This document shows, piece by piece, positions 49,301-59,112 of a stretch of DNA of 64,000 nt; positions within the stretch are counted from its first letter, which is position 1; each line of letters starts with the position of its first letter. The notes beneath the pieces are model-generated. The model did no database searches. It saw nothing but the letters and a program-made list of their open reading frames with translations, and was not told where the DNA came from. The position numbers and the translations under genes are program-made. Source of the DNA: Pomacea canaliculata (taxonomy: Eukaryota > Mollusca > Gastropoda > Architaenioglossa > Ampullariidae); NCBI RefSeq assembly GCF_003073045.1, contig NC_037597.1, positions 3,038,190 to 3,102,189 of the forward strand. Reading direction: 5' to 3'.

Positions 49301-51226
49301 GATCGAGAGAATAGCAGAAGGGAAGGGGCTGAGCACAGCCCGTACAAGTCAGTAAATTGTTATGGGGTGGACGACGAGTAAAGCTGTACAACTTTACCTG
49401 CAGAAAAAAAAAACTGCTAGGTTTAACGAGATTTTTTTTTTTTTTGTATCAGCTATTTATAAAAGTACAAGTTTTAAATTTGCATATTTTTTTTAAATGG
49501 TTGTAGTTAATACCAGAAGCTGCAATCCAGCCTGGAACCGTTTATATTTAATTTCGTGGATTTTATTTATTATAAGAAATGTCTGTTGAAGCTTAAATCA
49601 CTCCCTTTTGAAAGCAGTTCAGTTCATGCTCATCATTTGATATATTGTAATAGATCTTTGAACCTTTTCTTTGGGAAAAATCTAATTAATGTAATACTGC
49701 AATTTAATTTTAATGGTTTTGTCAATGGATACATGTTTTTGCTTCTTCTACAACTCATTATCAAATAACGAGTGTTGCATTAACATGTCATGAGGAAAAT
49801 TTTTTCATGCATTTAAATGGGACAATGCTTCACAGATTGTTGTATATTTTAAATTATGACCTTGCTTTTTATCCTTATTTTCACAGACATTTAAACTTCA
49901 ATAAACGTTAGTAAAAGACAAATCATGTTTGTTTGTTGTTTTTTTTTTGTGTGTAACATTTTGCATTTTTTGTGCACTTTTTTGCTGCTTAATTAATGAA
50001 ATCATGGCAAAACACTCCTTATTTATCCATTTGTTTGGCATTTATAGGGTTATTTTGATGTATTTGATATTATTGGTATTTTAGGAATTTTGGCATATCC
50101 TGATTTAAAACAATGTAAATCAGAATAGGCCAAAATACCTAAAAATACCAATAATATCCTCAACTGTGATCTATCTGGGATATACCTGTGTTTTACTTGA
50201 AAAACACATATGGGTCCCCTGCTATGCCAGCTTTCACTTTCACCATGGGACTCACATCAATTTGGCAGATGAATCCCAAGTAAATGGGTCCCATATGGGT
50301 TCCTCTTTCAATGCTACTAGGGATGTTATTTACTGGCTTCATTTCGTTCAGCTGAATATTGTTAATGATTACATGTAACACTCATTAGACCACCCATCTA
50401 AAGGAGAATAGTGCAACAGTAATCTGTAAATATTCAACTTTTTTAATGTTTACGTGGGTAGGTTTATTTCTGTTTATTTAATGATGAAGCTAGGTATCAA
50501 CTTTTTTCTCTCTCTGTTAGCTTTCATTCATTCATTTTTCCAACAGCCTATTATGTTTTAATTTCTCGCCTTTTGCAGGTGGCACTGAGATTGTGAATGT
50601 TGATCTCGCTAATGAACATTTTCTTAAATATCCTGAAGGATCATCTGCGTACCCCAAGTAAGCCAATTTTGTATAATTTTTTCAACAGTCAGGTAGGCTG
50701 CAAGAATATCATATTAAATTGTCATTTTATTTTGCACTTTATGTTATTTATTGTTATCACTTGAAAGTATGAAGTTAATAGTTGACCTTTATGTACCCGT
50801 TAATGTTTCTCGTTTTGTTTGTCAGCAATGCTAACCGTGGCTGGGTGTTTTACTCCACCGACCCAAAGTATGTGGTGCACATACAATTCACACAACTGGA
50901 TGTTGAACTGTCCGCCACTGGCTGTGATTTTGATTACATTGAGGTCTTTGACAGTAAGTACACATTTGTGTTACCAAGACAAGTAAAGAATCAGTGGAAT
51001 GTTTTGTTTCAGTCGTTGTCTATCTTCGTGACCAATGACCATCCGACACGCTCCCACAAACAGATGTTAATGGTTTGACAGCTTTTTTCTGAGAAGCTCC
51101 TTCGCTCACCCGTTGACGTGTGTGGCTGGAAATTCATTCTTGTTAGAAGCATGTTCACACGTGCATACTGAATTATCATATAGATGTAAGGGTGCACACA
51201 TACCTGTACTGGAAGATATTGATTCT

Positions 51227-51267
<41 letters not shown>

Positions 51268-54200
51268 AATATTACTATAATTATTCTTGATGCTGTTGTT
51301 AGAGATATGCAAACTGGGACAGGTATTTCCTGTTTATAACATGTGTTGTGTCCAACATGTACAGGTTCGGCGGAAGAAAAGAAACTGGACAGACTGTGCG
51401 GCTTCATGACCAGACCGCAATACTACAGTACAGGAGAGTTCCTCTACCTTACCTTTCACAGCAATGGATTCAATGTGGGCACCGGTTTTAACCTCACCTA
51501 CACGGCAGCACTACAGGCAGTCATCTACCCAGAACCTGGTAAGCTTAAAGCCTAAGAATCCACTTCAAAGGTAAAGAGTTTAACCAGTTTCATCAATTGT
51601 CAGCCTGTTTGTCCAGCATCCTAGTCTCGGAAACCCAAATGTATACTACTACCCAGTCTTAATCTTTTCTCGAAAACTTATCGGAACTAAATCTTGTTTT
51701 ATAAACCTGGCGAAACCCAGACCACGACAAGTGGGTTGTGTACGGACATGGACGAACTAATAGGGTGTTTTCATCTGATAACAGCCAATTACAATGTTTT
51801 GTGTTGCAGTGTGTTCTCCCAGTCTTCTACTTGCCGCTGTTCTCCACGACAACAAGTTTCTAAGATACCCAGCACTGACCAGCGCTAGCAGGAAGTAAGA
51901 AACATGTTACTGCTCTGTGTGTTCTAAGTCTTACTGTATTACATTACATTGTATTATGATATTTTTGTCCATTTGATAATAGATTAGACGAGATCGGTTA
52001 TGAAGAAATGGGAAGATGAATGACTGACTTGTAAGCTTGATTATAGTTTGTTGTCATCACAATATTATCTACTTACAACACATTTTTTTACACCACAAGA
52101 ATAGAGATCAGACACATGTGTGGTATAATTGCAGTAACACAGTGTATGTATTTTACACTATATGCAAATCATGTCTGTATTGAGCAAACAACCTCACACA
52201 CTGTCTACACTGTGTATGTCCCACATTTCTGTAAATATCATGCAGCATATACAAATAATGACTAACTGTCTGTGTTGTGTGTTTTTAGTAATAATGACTG
52301 TGGCTGGACTATTCAGTCTGGCAGCGTGGACTACATTCTCCACGTGACTTTCCTATCTGTTGACATTAGGATGTCTGGCGAGTGTCGCAACGACCATGTT
52401 GAGGTATACGACGGTAAGTAACTTGGATCTGATCCTCATCATTATTTTTTATCGTTTAACCAAGACTGTGTGAGTTCAGATGTTTCCAGATGAAGTTTTG
52501 TTGATTTATGGAAGCATCGTTGGGCAGGTAGCCCCATGGAATCAAACATTCTTGGAGCAATATGCGGGAACCATTCACAGCAGGAATTCTACAGCTCTGG
52601 TCAATCATTGTTCATCAAATTTCAAACCTCATACTTCACTACAGGAAATTTCCACTTGTCGTATGAAGCTGTACTGCCGTCCGAAGTGTCGAGAAAAACA
52701 GGTAAGAATGAGTAGTAATCACTACAAGAAATTCTGTCTTAATCTCAGTGACATGCCTGGACTTCTTCTAATGACTTTCTGCTCGTATTGTCCTTAAAAT
52801 AGTATCACCGTTCGTCTATCAATAGTGAACTGTTTATTGTTGTAAAATGCTCATTGTTGTTTTTGTCATCGAGTAGTTTGTATCTGAGAAATATTCAGCG
52901 TTTGTCACTGAAAGTGTAAATAACTCATAAATGCTCACCACTGTGTGACTGCAGATGAATGATCACAAACATTGTTTACACACAAATAGATAGCACCACA
53001 CTCTTTCTCACTCTCTCCATCACACACACACACACTTGTGCGGTTCAAGAGAGTGCAAAAAGCATGCACATCAGTACAGCATCCTCACCTATTATGTTGC
53101 AGACTGCTCTTACTCTATTCTACTGAGTGGTAGTCCTCAACAATTCTACTTTCGGTACCCGGAAAACAACATAAACTATAACAAGTAATCAAACTGTTTT
53201 ATTCACTTAAAATATTTTTTCATTTAAATAGAAGCGGGTATAATATGAAGATTTAACAATTCATTGCAGTGCCGTGATATGACTGTTATTATAACAGGTT
53301 TCTGTGTAATTGGTTATCATAGCTAGTGTATGTACTGTTCCAGTATTAGTTTTTAATTAAAGTTCTCTGGACAGCGTCATCACGTGGAAAACAAAAATAC
53401 ATAAATAAAATTACGGGGTATTTCAGTGACAGAAGTCGGGTACTAAATGGTGACACTGCTACTTTCTGTGGCCACCTTTCTCACTATTAACAAGACTTGT
53501 CTACCGAATACCCACTGACTGGCTCTGTTCTTTCTTATTGTCTTCTCCAGCAACCTTGACTGCGTCTGGCTTTTCAAAACTGACAGTAGCAACTACGTGG
53601 TCCACGTGAATTTTACGTTTGTTGACACAGAGTACATAGCTAATTGTTCCTACGACTACATTGCCATATTTGATGGTAGGTTTGATAACACAGCTGACAA
53701 TATAAGGCTATTTCTTATTTTACTTTTCATCCTCTTTACATAGCTTTCATTTTTTTATTTCTTCTAGACCCTAGAGTAAAATCTGAAAGCATATTATTTC
53801 CAATGAAGAAGAAAGAGGCGTTGTCTGAAAAAAGCGATGTAGTCCTTGTATGAAATCAAATTAATCATCTCACAGGGACACCTCCACAAGCCACTGTACT
53901 TTGGAAGCTTTGTGGTCAGCTGGGGCAGCAGCGGGAGTTCTATAGCACTGGTCAGTCCCTGTACATCGTATTCCACAGTGACCCCGCGGTAACAGGTCAA
54001 GGTTTCCGACTGACCTACACGTCTGCTCTCCGATCAGAAGTCCCTCAGGACTCGTGTAAGTCCACTGGCTCTGTTCTTCGGGTGGAGGCAGCGGGTGCTT
54101 CTACCTGCAGAGTGGCAGAAGGTGTTGGTTGTACGAGAGACTGGGTGGAATTGATACCCGTTCAATGAATGTAAGAACGGGTACTTGATGAAAGTCATGT

Positions 54201-57200
54201 GGGGAAAGTAAATTCGTGTCTGTGTTAGTTTGGCCGATGACTGTCCTGTAAGACATGTGGATGTGCGGGGTAAGACTATAATTTCTGTTTGGTTTAAGGT
54301 AAAGAAGTTATTCTCATAAGTTAAGTTTTACTATTGTAACAGGGCTTTCGTCATCTGAAAATTGAGGAAAAGACAGATAACTCTGTCACTTTTATCAGAC
54401 TGAGTTACCATTTGCTGATTTCTTACAGATGGGGTGTGTGTACAAGTTCACGTTCAAGCAGCGACCTATAGCAATAAGAATCTGAGATACCCTTACCTCC
54501 CCGTCAACTATGTCAAGTAAGAAACTAATCCACTCAACTATTTATTGTAAAAAGGCTTTTGTTGATAATACTTGTCATAGTTAAAGCTTGGACGATTATA
54601 TTTACTATCATTGTGGAGAGAACAATATCTTGAATGTTTTCTAGTTCTGTAACTTTGAAACTTTTACATAATTATACTTTAATCCTTTTACAAATTTAAA
54701 GTTTTGCTTTATGCAACTATCCTCATACACAGTAACATGAAATGTCTAAAATATTTTTTATTACAACTGCTTATGTTCTGTTTCATGTTTAGCAATGCTG
54801 ATTGTTACTGGCTTCTTCAAACAAGTCTCCTAGGCTACGTCGTGTCCGTCACGTTCACGTTTGTCGATATAGAATATTCTAACGGTTGTCCCTACGACTA
54901 CGTGCAACTATTTGACGGTAAGTCGATCTTAACTATGTTTGTGTTATTGTCATCAGGCACATCGCAAGACCGCAGCAATATTAAGGCCTACGTGCCGAGT
55001 AGTTATGATACTAGTTGTTATCAAGGCGATGTCCCGTCCGCCTTCAATCTGTTATGTAGATAAATATAGTTTTTTCCCTTAAATAAAAGAAGTTATAAGA
55101 GTGTTCAAAGTAAGATACACAGGACTTTCACACACACACATAACGATTTGTTTGTTTACAGGGTCCAGCACCTTTGCTGACAGTCTCGGCAAGGTGTGTC
55201 GGCTCACATCAGAGACATTCTACAGCTCGGGGCCCTCTATGTACATCAGGTTTCATAGCGATGACACCACAACAAAAAGAGGATTCCAGCTGACCTACCG
55301 AGCTGTTTCACGTTTAAACATTCCTACAGCACCAGGTTAATTTGTACTACTCATTACTAATTACTTATTATGACCTACGTCAGTGATGGTGAGTCGTGTG
55401 GTTGTATTATTGATGTGATGATAGTTTTGCCAATTCTTATAAGTTATAGACGACTCCGACTGTCGCTGTCGGGTTGGAAGTCTTTATGAGGCTGCTACTG
55501 CCTCCACAAGTCATCTGAGTGACCTTTAGAGTTCACCTCTTAGGCCACCATGTAACTCTTTTATCCACAGATAGTTAAACAGATTTTACTGTTTTCTTTT
55601 GTAGAACCAGAAACAAAGACAACATACTTGCTATGTAATGTCTAGCACCACATCATGTGTTACTCAATGTGATGTCCCTCCAACACGATACACACCTTGT
55701 CCTGTGATATCCATGTCTCTGTCCTGTCCTGTCCTGTCGCAGTCATGTCCTCTGTATCCTGTTCAAATTACCCGTCCCTTGATTTCTTATTTACAGCAAC
55801 TACACCTTTTGTTGAAGAACTGTCGCTGACAGCATGGGATTACGCCGAACAATACCTGCAGTACCCGACTGCCTCAGCAAAGCTACCCCAAGTAAGGTTG
55901 AGCTTCATTGAGTGCCTTAAGAAAGTGCATGGATTAAGAGCATTATCTCGTTACTGTCTAAAGAATGATATTGCCGGTTTTGAGTTCAATCATTAAATCA
56001 TACTAAACAGAAATAAGATTTCCTGTCCATAATTATGACACATCATTGAATGTCGACCACAGGGTGTCCAACCATGTTTTCATACACCCCGCGATGTTCA
56101 TACAGTCACGTGTTTCATTTTCAGCAACGCCGACCGTGGCTGGCTCATCAAACTTCGGATTTCGATATCGGTTATACTGTGCACGTGACGTTTACCTTTG
56201 TTGACACAGAATATTCCAGCGATTGTGTCAACGACTACATTGAAGTCTTTGATGGTAAGATCCTCTTCCTCAATGTACATTTGTTTATACATGCTTTCTC
56301 GATTTTTTCGCTCATTCGCACACACATACAGATGTTTACACGTACACACACAGAAGCCAGTGCATTGTCACATGTTGACTGACAAACACATTGACACACA
56401 CACACACACACACAGACACATTTACCTATTCATTTAACTCCAAACCCACCCACGCACACACGGAAAGAAGACACTTTGATCCTCACCCCCCCCCGCCCCC
56501 CACACACACACACAATATTTTATACACGCATCCTCCTGTTTCTCCTTTTTTAAATATGCTTTTATCTATCTTTCTCTCTTTAGTCAACCTTTCGTACCCT
56601 TTTTTTTTTCGTCTGCCTGTCTGTATGTTTTTACTTTTTCTTTCCTTATGTGGCTTTCAATAATTGGCTTTGGATTATGAAACTGAAGCATGGTAGCTTT
56701 GTATATTTTTTAACTAACCTGAGTTGTGAACAGGACCTAGTGGCTTGACTGGCAGTCTGGGCAAACTGTGCGGGTCGACGGTACGTGACTTTTACGGCAC
56801 GTGGTCCTCCATGTACATCAGGTTTCACAGCAATGGCGCGGTAACCAGGAAGGGGCTTTAACCTAACCTACCAAGCTTTGGAGAAAAAGAAATCTTCTGG
56901 TAAGTCCAAAGTGACCTTGTTCCACCCTCGACTCCGTGAGTGACTCAGAAGAGTGAGCTATTGAAACACGAAGTTATTTACTCTTTCTAGTTTTCAGAAC
57001 CTGAAATGTTCCTGAAAGTATTGTTGTTGTTTTGCCACATTGATTGTTTGGACACATCTTTGGGTGCTGTCTTTCTTTTCTTTAATTTTATTCAATGGAA
57101 ACAAATATATGTGCGCAGGAGATGCTTTGCCTTTTCTGTTCATTTCTTTTGATCACATCCCTTTCTTTCTGTCTGCAGTTGGAGCACTTATTCATTACAG

Positions 57201-57852
57201 ACTTAAGAATCCACTCCCTCCATCCTTGCACTCCTCCCATACACACACATGACAAGATGTTATTTTGCTGTTGTGCTTTGACAAAGGGATCATGTCTAAT
57301 ACCTCGTCTGTTTACCCTCACCACCCAAAGACGATAATTAGAATTACATTTTCATGACAGCCGAGCCTTATCACGACTGTAATTGTTGGATGTTTTGCAG
57401 GGATAGTCAGTGCTGGTGTTATTGCTGGACCCGCAATTTGCGGTGTTGTTATCCTCTTTGGTGTGGTTCTGGCCATAAGGTCGTGCATACGACGTCGACT
57501 CAGACAGTCGACAAGAAATGACGCCACCAACACCAACACCAACATCAACCGGAGCGCTGCTTTCTCCTACCCTGCCAATGATCCTGCCACTGCAATCCCT
57601 CCCTCTGTCAATCTAAACCTTGTTTCTCTTACTGTAAACCTTCCCCCTGAGACTGCAAGCCCTCCCCCCGACACTGCAAGACCTCCCCCTGACATTGCCA
57701 GACCTCCCTCTTACACCGCAGAGCCTCCTCCCCCTTATGACGGCAATGTCCAGGGCGCAAGCTATCCGGATGCTGTGAACAAGCCCTCCCACAAAACTCC
57801 CAGTACCCGACAACCAGACAAACACCCTCAGCACCACCGGCTTCCCAGGTAG
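38901..57852 (+). CDS. CUB gene 4: eight-cassette CUB receptor, two cassettes decayed
   Basis: It has a signal exon, eight CUB cassettes and a membrane/tail exon. Cassettes 1 and 4-7 are open; 2 and 3 are decayed; 8 has a cancelled frameshift and then a stop in exon C. If cassettes 2-3 are skipped and the exon C lesion ignored, the product is about 943 residues. Cassettes 2-3 and 4-5 are two copies of one two-domain block. The start ATG opens MERRRLCLIAWTIAAGIVTG. An hAT transposon lies in the first CUB, and about 5.6 kb of sequence with DUF4806-like remains separates the two blocks. The tail has two PPxY motifs. Confidence 0.7.
39136..42514 (+). CDS. gene 4, CUB cassette 1 (39136-39241, 39697-39821, 42353-42514)
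   Basis: A reads ALSGCDSQCVTNSRPAHLIA, B reads ASCEWLISSNTINTRLRL, TCVDNFTVYDG, and C reads SPVLLSTCSRPNFPIYSSG and VLVSFTTGS. Lengths of 106, 125 and 162 fit. The donor after exon A is GTGGTA, weak, and the same in gene 5. The intron between B and C is interrupted by the hAT element. Confidence 0.83.
39854..42142 (-). mobile_element. hAT transposon, degenerate, GTF2IRD2-like transposase
   Basis: The 2,289-bp element has inverted ends CAGGGGTCTCAAACTC and GAGTTTGAGACCCCTG, and an 8-bp duplication CAGTAAAG (39846-39853 and 42143-42150). Gene 3 has the uninserted site (one CAGTAAAG at about 24780-24790). Transposase fragments read on the minus strand. They include residues like LVRVVDDTFDSHRGQLL, HGQTTAQEIFHQLCDAIENAG, YGDVLYFTEVRWVSRGNILK and SFWEHILVRKALLYLNFNKS, matching the hAT transposase family that includes the C-terminal part of vertebrate GTF2IRD2. 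Frameshifts and stops break it. Confidence 0.88.
40147..41585 (-). pseudogene. broken hAT transposase
   Basis: Minus-strand fragments follow one another in shifting frames: N-proximal 41585-41334 (DTFDSHRGQLLSVIPM), 41379-41098 (ALALHYSSAGLCSKCLKF), about 41100-40900 (EVRWVSRG) and C-terminal 40620-40147 (a 157-residue open stretch with FREVSGKADKLGQFLREW). A homopolymer near 41284-41310 marks one break. It would have catalysed cut-and-paste movement. The element is now immobile unless supplied in trans. Confidence 0.7.
42791..43557 (+). pseudogene. gene 4, CUB cassette 2 (42791-42875, 43041-43168, 43390-43557), exon C decayed
   Basis: Exons A (NATIIDSVNV, FKYPEGSSRYP) and B (NANRGWVFDTNDSQYVVHV, CNFDYVEIFD) are open and lack the first Cys pair. 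Exon C (DRLCAHTDQS, REYYSNSQSLYITF) has three one-base deletions relative to gene 3's counterpart at 29749-29922. The total length stays a multiple of three, but a TGA falls between the first two lesions. Exons A-C are the older copy of the block now intact at 50579-51538. Confidence 0.68.
43264..43385. repeat. (GAT)n microsatellite abutting gene 4 exon C2
   Basis: An interrupted run of GAT triplets ends four bases before the acceptor of exon C2, occupying the normal pyrimidine-tract position. A shorter (GAT)n lies in the homologous intron of cassette 4 (51227-51265), evidence that the two arose from one block. The purine-rich tract would weaken the acceptor. Confidence 0.85.
43963..44922 (+). 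pseudogene. gene 4, CUB cassette 3 (43963-44047, 44503-44629, about 44740-44922), decayed
   Basis: It is a faint copy of cassette 5. Exon A keeps VC but loses the YP motif. Exon B has NCGW-like and VVHVTFVSV sequence with two extra bases (TGATAGAGAACTG; GACTGTTTACTCC) and a length of 127, out of phase. Exon C resembles EFYSSG and SIVIQF only across a frame change. Several independent lesions point to real decay here rather than base-call error. Confidence 0.6.
46600..49380 (+). pseudogene. DUF4806-like gene remnant
   Basis: Four pieces follow the order of DUF4806 (Pfam) proteins. Near 46650-46815 is an N-terminal-like stretch with WPPK and exon-like ends. At 48030-48200 is a coiled, charged segment (EKLGQQQLSLLEEIRDKI). 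At about 48585-48720 comes the core (GGIFTLKHVVRSTLSVLFST, DLARCYNFNGLKEKKGLK). At about 49221-49345 is the tail (AARKSYPEATDADLQ, IRLAGAQDREN). Each is preceded by AG and followed by a GT-like donor, so it had introns. Stops and frame changes break the N-terminal part. DUF4806 function is unknown. Such genes are often repeated like transposons, which is consistent with its place in an intron. Confidence 0.45.
50066..50158. repeat. imperfect inverted repeat, arms of about 41 bp
   Basis: GATATTATTGGTATTTTAGG on the left (50066-50106) faces CCTAAAAATACCAATAATATC on the right (50117-50158), with a 10-base loop and a few mismatches. It may be a small foldback element or the terminus of the larger insertion. 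Confidence 0.7.
50579..51538 (+). CDS. gene 4, CUB cassette 4 (50579-50657, 50826-50953, 51365-51538), lacks first disulfide
   Basis: A reads GTEIVNVDLA and FLKYPEGSSAYP, B reads NANRGWVFYSTDPKYVVHI and CDFDYIEVFD, and C reads LDRLCGFM, YYSTGEFLYLTFHS and GFNLTYTAA. It is open and in phase (79, 128, 174). No Cys occurs in exon A and Arg replaces the partner in exon B. It is the intact copy of the cassette at 42791. Confidence 0.82.
51810..52701 (+). CDS. gene 4, CUB cassette 5 (51810-51894, 52289-52413, 52528-52701)
   Basis: A reads VCSPSLLLAAVL and FLRYPALTS, B reads NNDCGWTIQSGSVDY, VTFLSVDIRMSGEC and VEVYDG, and C reads ILGAICG, QQEFYSSGQSLFIKFQ and NFHLSYEAV. All four Cys are present and the phases fit (85, 125, 174). 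The intron between B and C is only 114 bases. It is the intact copy of the cassette at 43963. Confidence 0.8.
53103..54055 (+). CDS. gene 4, CUB cassette 6 (53103-53184, 53551-53675, 53876-54055)
   Basis: A reads DCSYSILLSGS and FYFRYPENN, B reads NLDCVWLFKTDSSNYVVHV, NFTFVDTEY and CSYDYIAIFDG, and C reads LWKLCGQL, REFYSTGQSLYIVFHSD and GFRLTYTSA. Lengths of 82, 125 and 180 fit. The closest relative is gene 3 cassette 3. Confidence 0.85.
54429..55335 (+). CDS. gene 4, CUB cassette 7 (54429-54516, 54793-54917, 55162-55335)
   Basis: A reads YGVCVQVHV and NLRYPYLP, B reads NADCYWLLQTSLLGYVVSV, TFTFVDIEYSNGC and YVQLFDG, and C reads SLGKVCRL, TFYSSGPSMYIRFHSDD and GFQLTYRAV. Lengths of 88, 125 and 174 fit. 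The donor is GTTAAT, as in gene 3 cassette 4, the closest relative. Confidence 0.85.
55797..56899 (+). pseudogene. gene 4, CUB cassette 8 (55797-55891, 56125-56254, 56735-56899)
   Basis: Exon A (YLQYPTASA) is 95 bases, one too many, and ends in phase 0 rather than 2. Exon B is 130 bases, one too few, and is open in exactly the frame that phase 0 gives, returning to YTVHVTFTFVDTEYSSDC and IEVFDG. The two shifts cancel across the intron. Neither exon A nor the start of exon B keeps its Cys. Exon C then lacks one G (AGTCTGGCAAA for CTGGGCAAA), and TAA follows at 56842-56844, so the membrane exon would not be reached. Confidence 0.68.
57401..57852 (+). CDS. gene 4 membrane and cytoplasmic-tail exon
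   Basis: GIVSAGVIAGPAICGVVILF and GVVLAI form the membrane helix, followed by the stop-transfer RSCIRRRLRQSTRN. The tail is Asn/Thr then Pro-rich, with PPDTARPPPDIARPPSYTAE and PPPPYDG, two PPxY sites. The open frame runs to TAG at 57850-57852 across the position of the gene 3 donor. Splicing there to the AG at about 58100 would also give Arg-stop, so the C-terminus is the same either way. The 3' UTR may extend to AATAAA at 58484-58489. Confidence 0.8.
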
Positions 57853-59032
57853 GTGTCTCACAACTGTCTTTGATCTTTTTAACACTCGCATAAAGGTGAT
57901 CTATGGTTTAGGACCTTAAAATGTTCTTTCTATTTTTAGCCTACCCCCAGGCTGGGCACTCACATTCACACACCCTCACACGCACACACTCTCGCACGCA
58001 TACCTCCATATATATAGATACAAACACACACTGGTTACACTAGACGTCAACTATTATAATTATCAATAATGATTAAGTTCACTGTTTGCTAATGTTCCAG
58101 ATGAGGAAATGATAAAGTGCGCCATTTCGTTCAGACTACGATTGAACACGTCTGTGTGAGCACTGTAGAACAGTCTGTGTGAACACCGTAGAACACGTCT
58201 GTGGTGCTGATAGGATGTCTGTCAGTGATTCCAACTTTTCCTGTTTTCCTGGAGAGGAGGCGCAGCACCCATCACAAGGCCGCAGATGATGTTGGGACAG
58301 ACTGTTACTGCCATCAACTGAGAGACGACAGCATCTCTTGAGTTGTCTTCACACCAGCTGTCCACAGTGGTTGTGTGCTGGCCTGTATCTGTTACCTACA
58401 TGTCTACATGTCTGACATCACAGAGATATGTGCTAAGTGAAATACCTGTTAGTAAACAACAATATACAAGGTTTTTTGTTTCAAATAAAGTGCTTTGAAC
58501 CGTTTTTAATGGTGGGGGGAAAGGGCTACACAAATCATATTATTTATTATTATTATTATTATAATTATTAACATGATTTAAATGGAGATGAATTGTTCTA
58601 ATCCAGTATCTAATGCATCTTGTATATGTACATACATAAAGAGGGTATCCTCCACACTCACCTTAAACTAGAGCATTTGGGGTCCGAGAAGTAAGGCCTA
58701 GAAAACGTTTGATGGGGAACAGATAAACAAACATCTATAATATAGATATCAGCTCTAAGCCCTGTAAAACACAGGGATGGATAGAGTGTACGTGTGTGTG
58801 TGTGTGTGCTATGCTCTATAACCAATGCACCGCAAACACATTTTATTCTCCTGTGGATTCAAAACGATCATATCGCTGTTGTTTGGTTAGTTTGTCGGGA
58901 AGATGCTTCCACCTCGAGCTGATTTCGCACTAGGAGGAAAGATGGAGAGGGAGGAATTCAGAAAAAAACCCGACGGCCAGTGCTGAGTACGGGTGTAACA
59001 AGTGTCTCGTTACCGAGAGCCTGACTTTATCC

Positions 59033-59112
59033 CTCCTATATAACTCCTATATCCCTACTATATAACTCCTATATCCCTATATCTCTACTATATAACCCTA
59101 TATCCCTTTCCC
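59033..59112. repeat. CTATATAACTCC tandem array upstream of gene 5
   Basis: It is a short version of the array at 37420-37652, in the same place relative to the promoter. The length difference (about 80 against 230 bp) shows expansion or contraction since duplication. Confidence 0.8.

Larger units (their letters stand above)
44923..50578. other. 5.6-kb intron between gene 4 cassettes 3 and 4
   Basis: The homologous intron elsewhere in the gene (52702-53102) is 0.4 kb, so about 5 kb was inserted. It holds an open frame at 45595-45837 (charged, no recognised domain), DUF4806-like fragments (46600-49380), long poly(A)/poly(T) runs (47346-47359, 49428-49445) and an inverted repeat at 50066-50158. 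I could not identify clear terminal repeats or target duplications for the insertion. Confidence 0.5.

Noticed and set aside
55660..55745. CCTGT-rich stretch in gene 4 before exon A8
   Set aside because: Intronic simple sequence, partly shared with gene 3 intron near 33180; its open frame has no CUB features before 55797.
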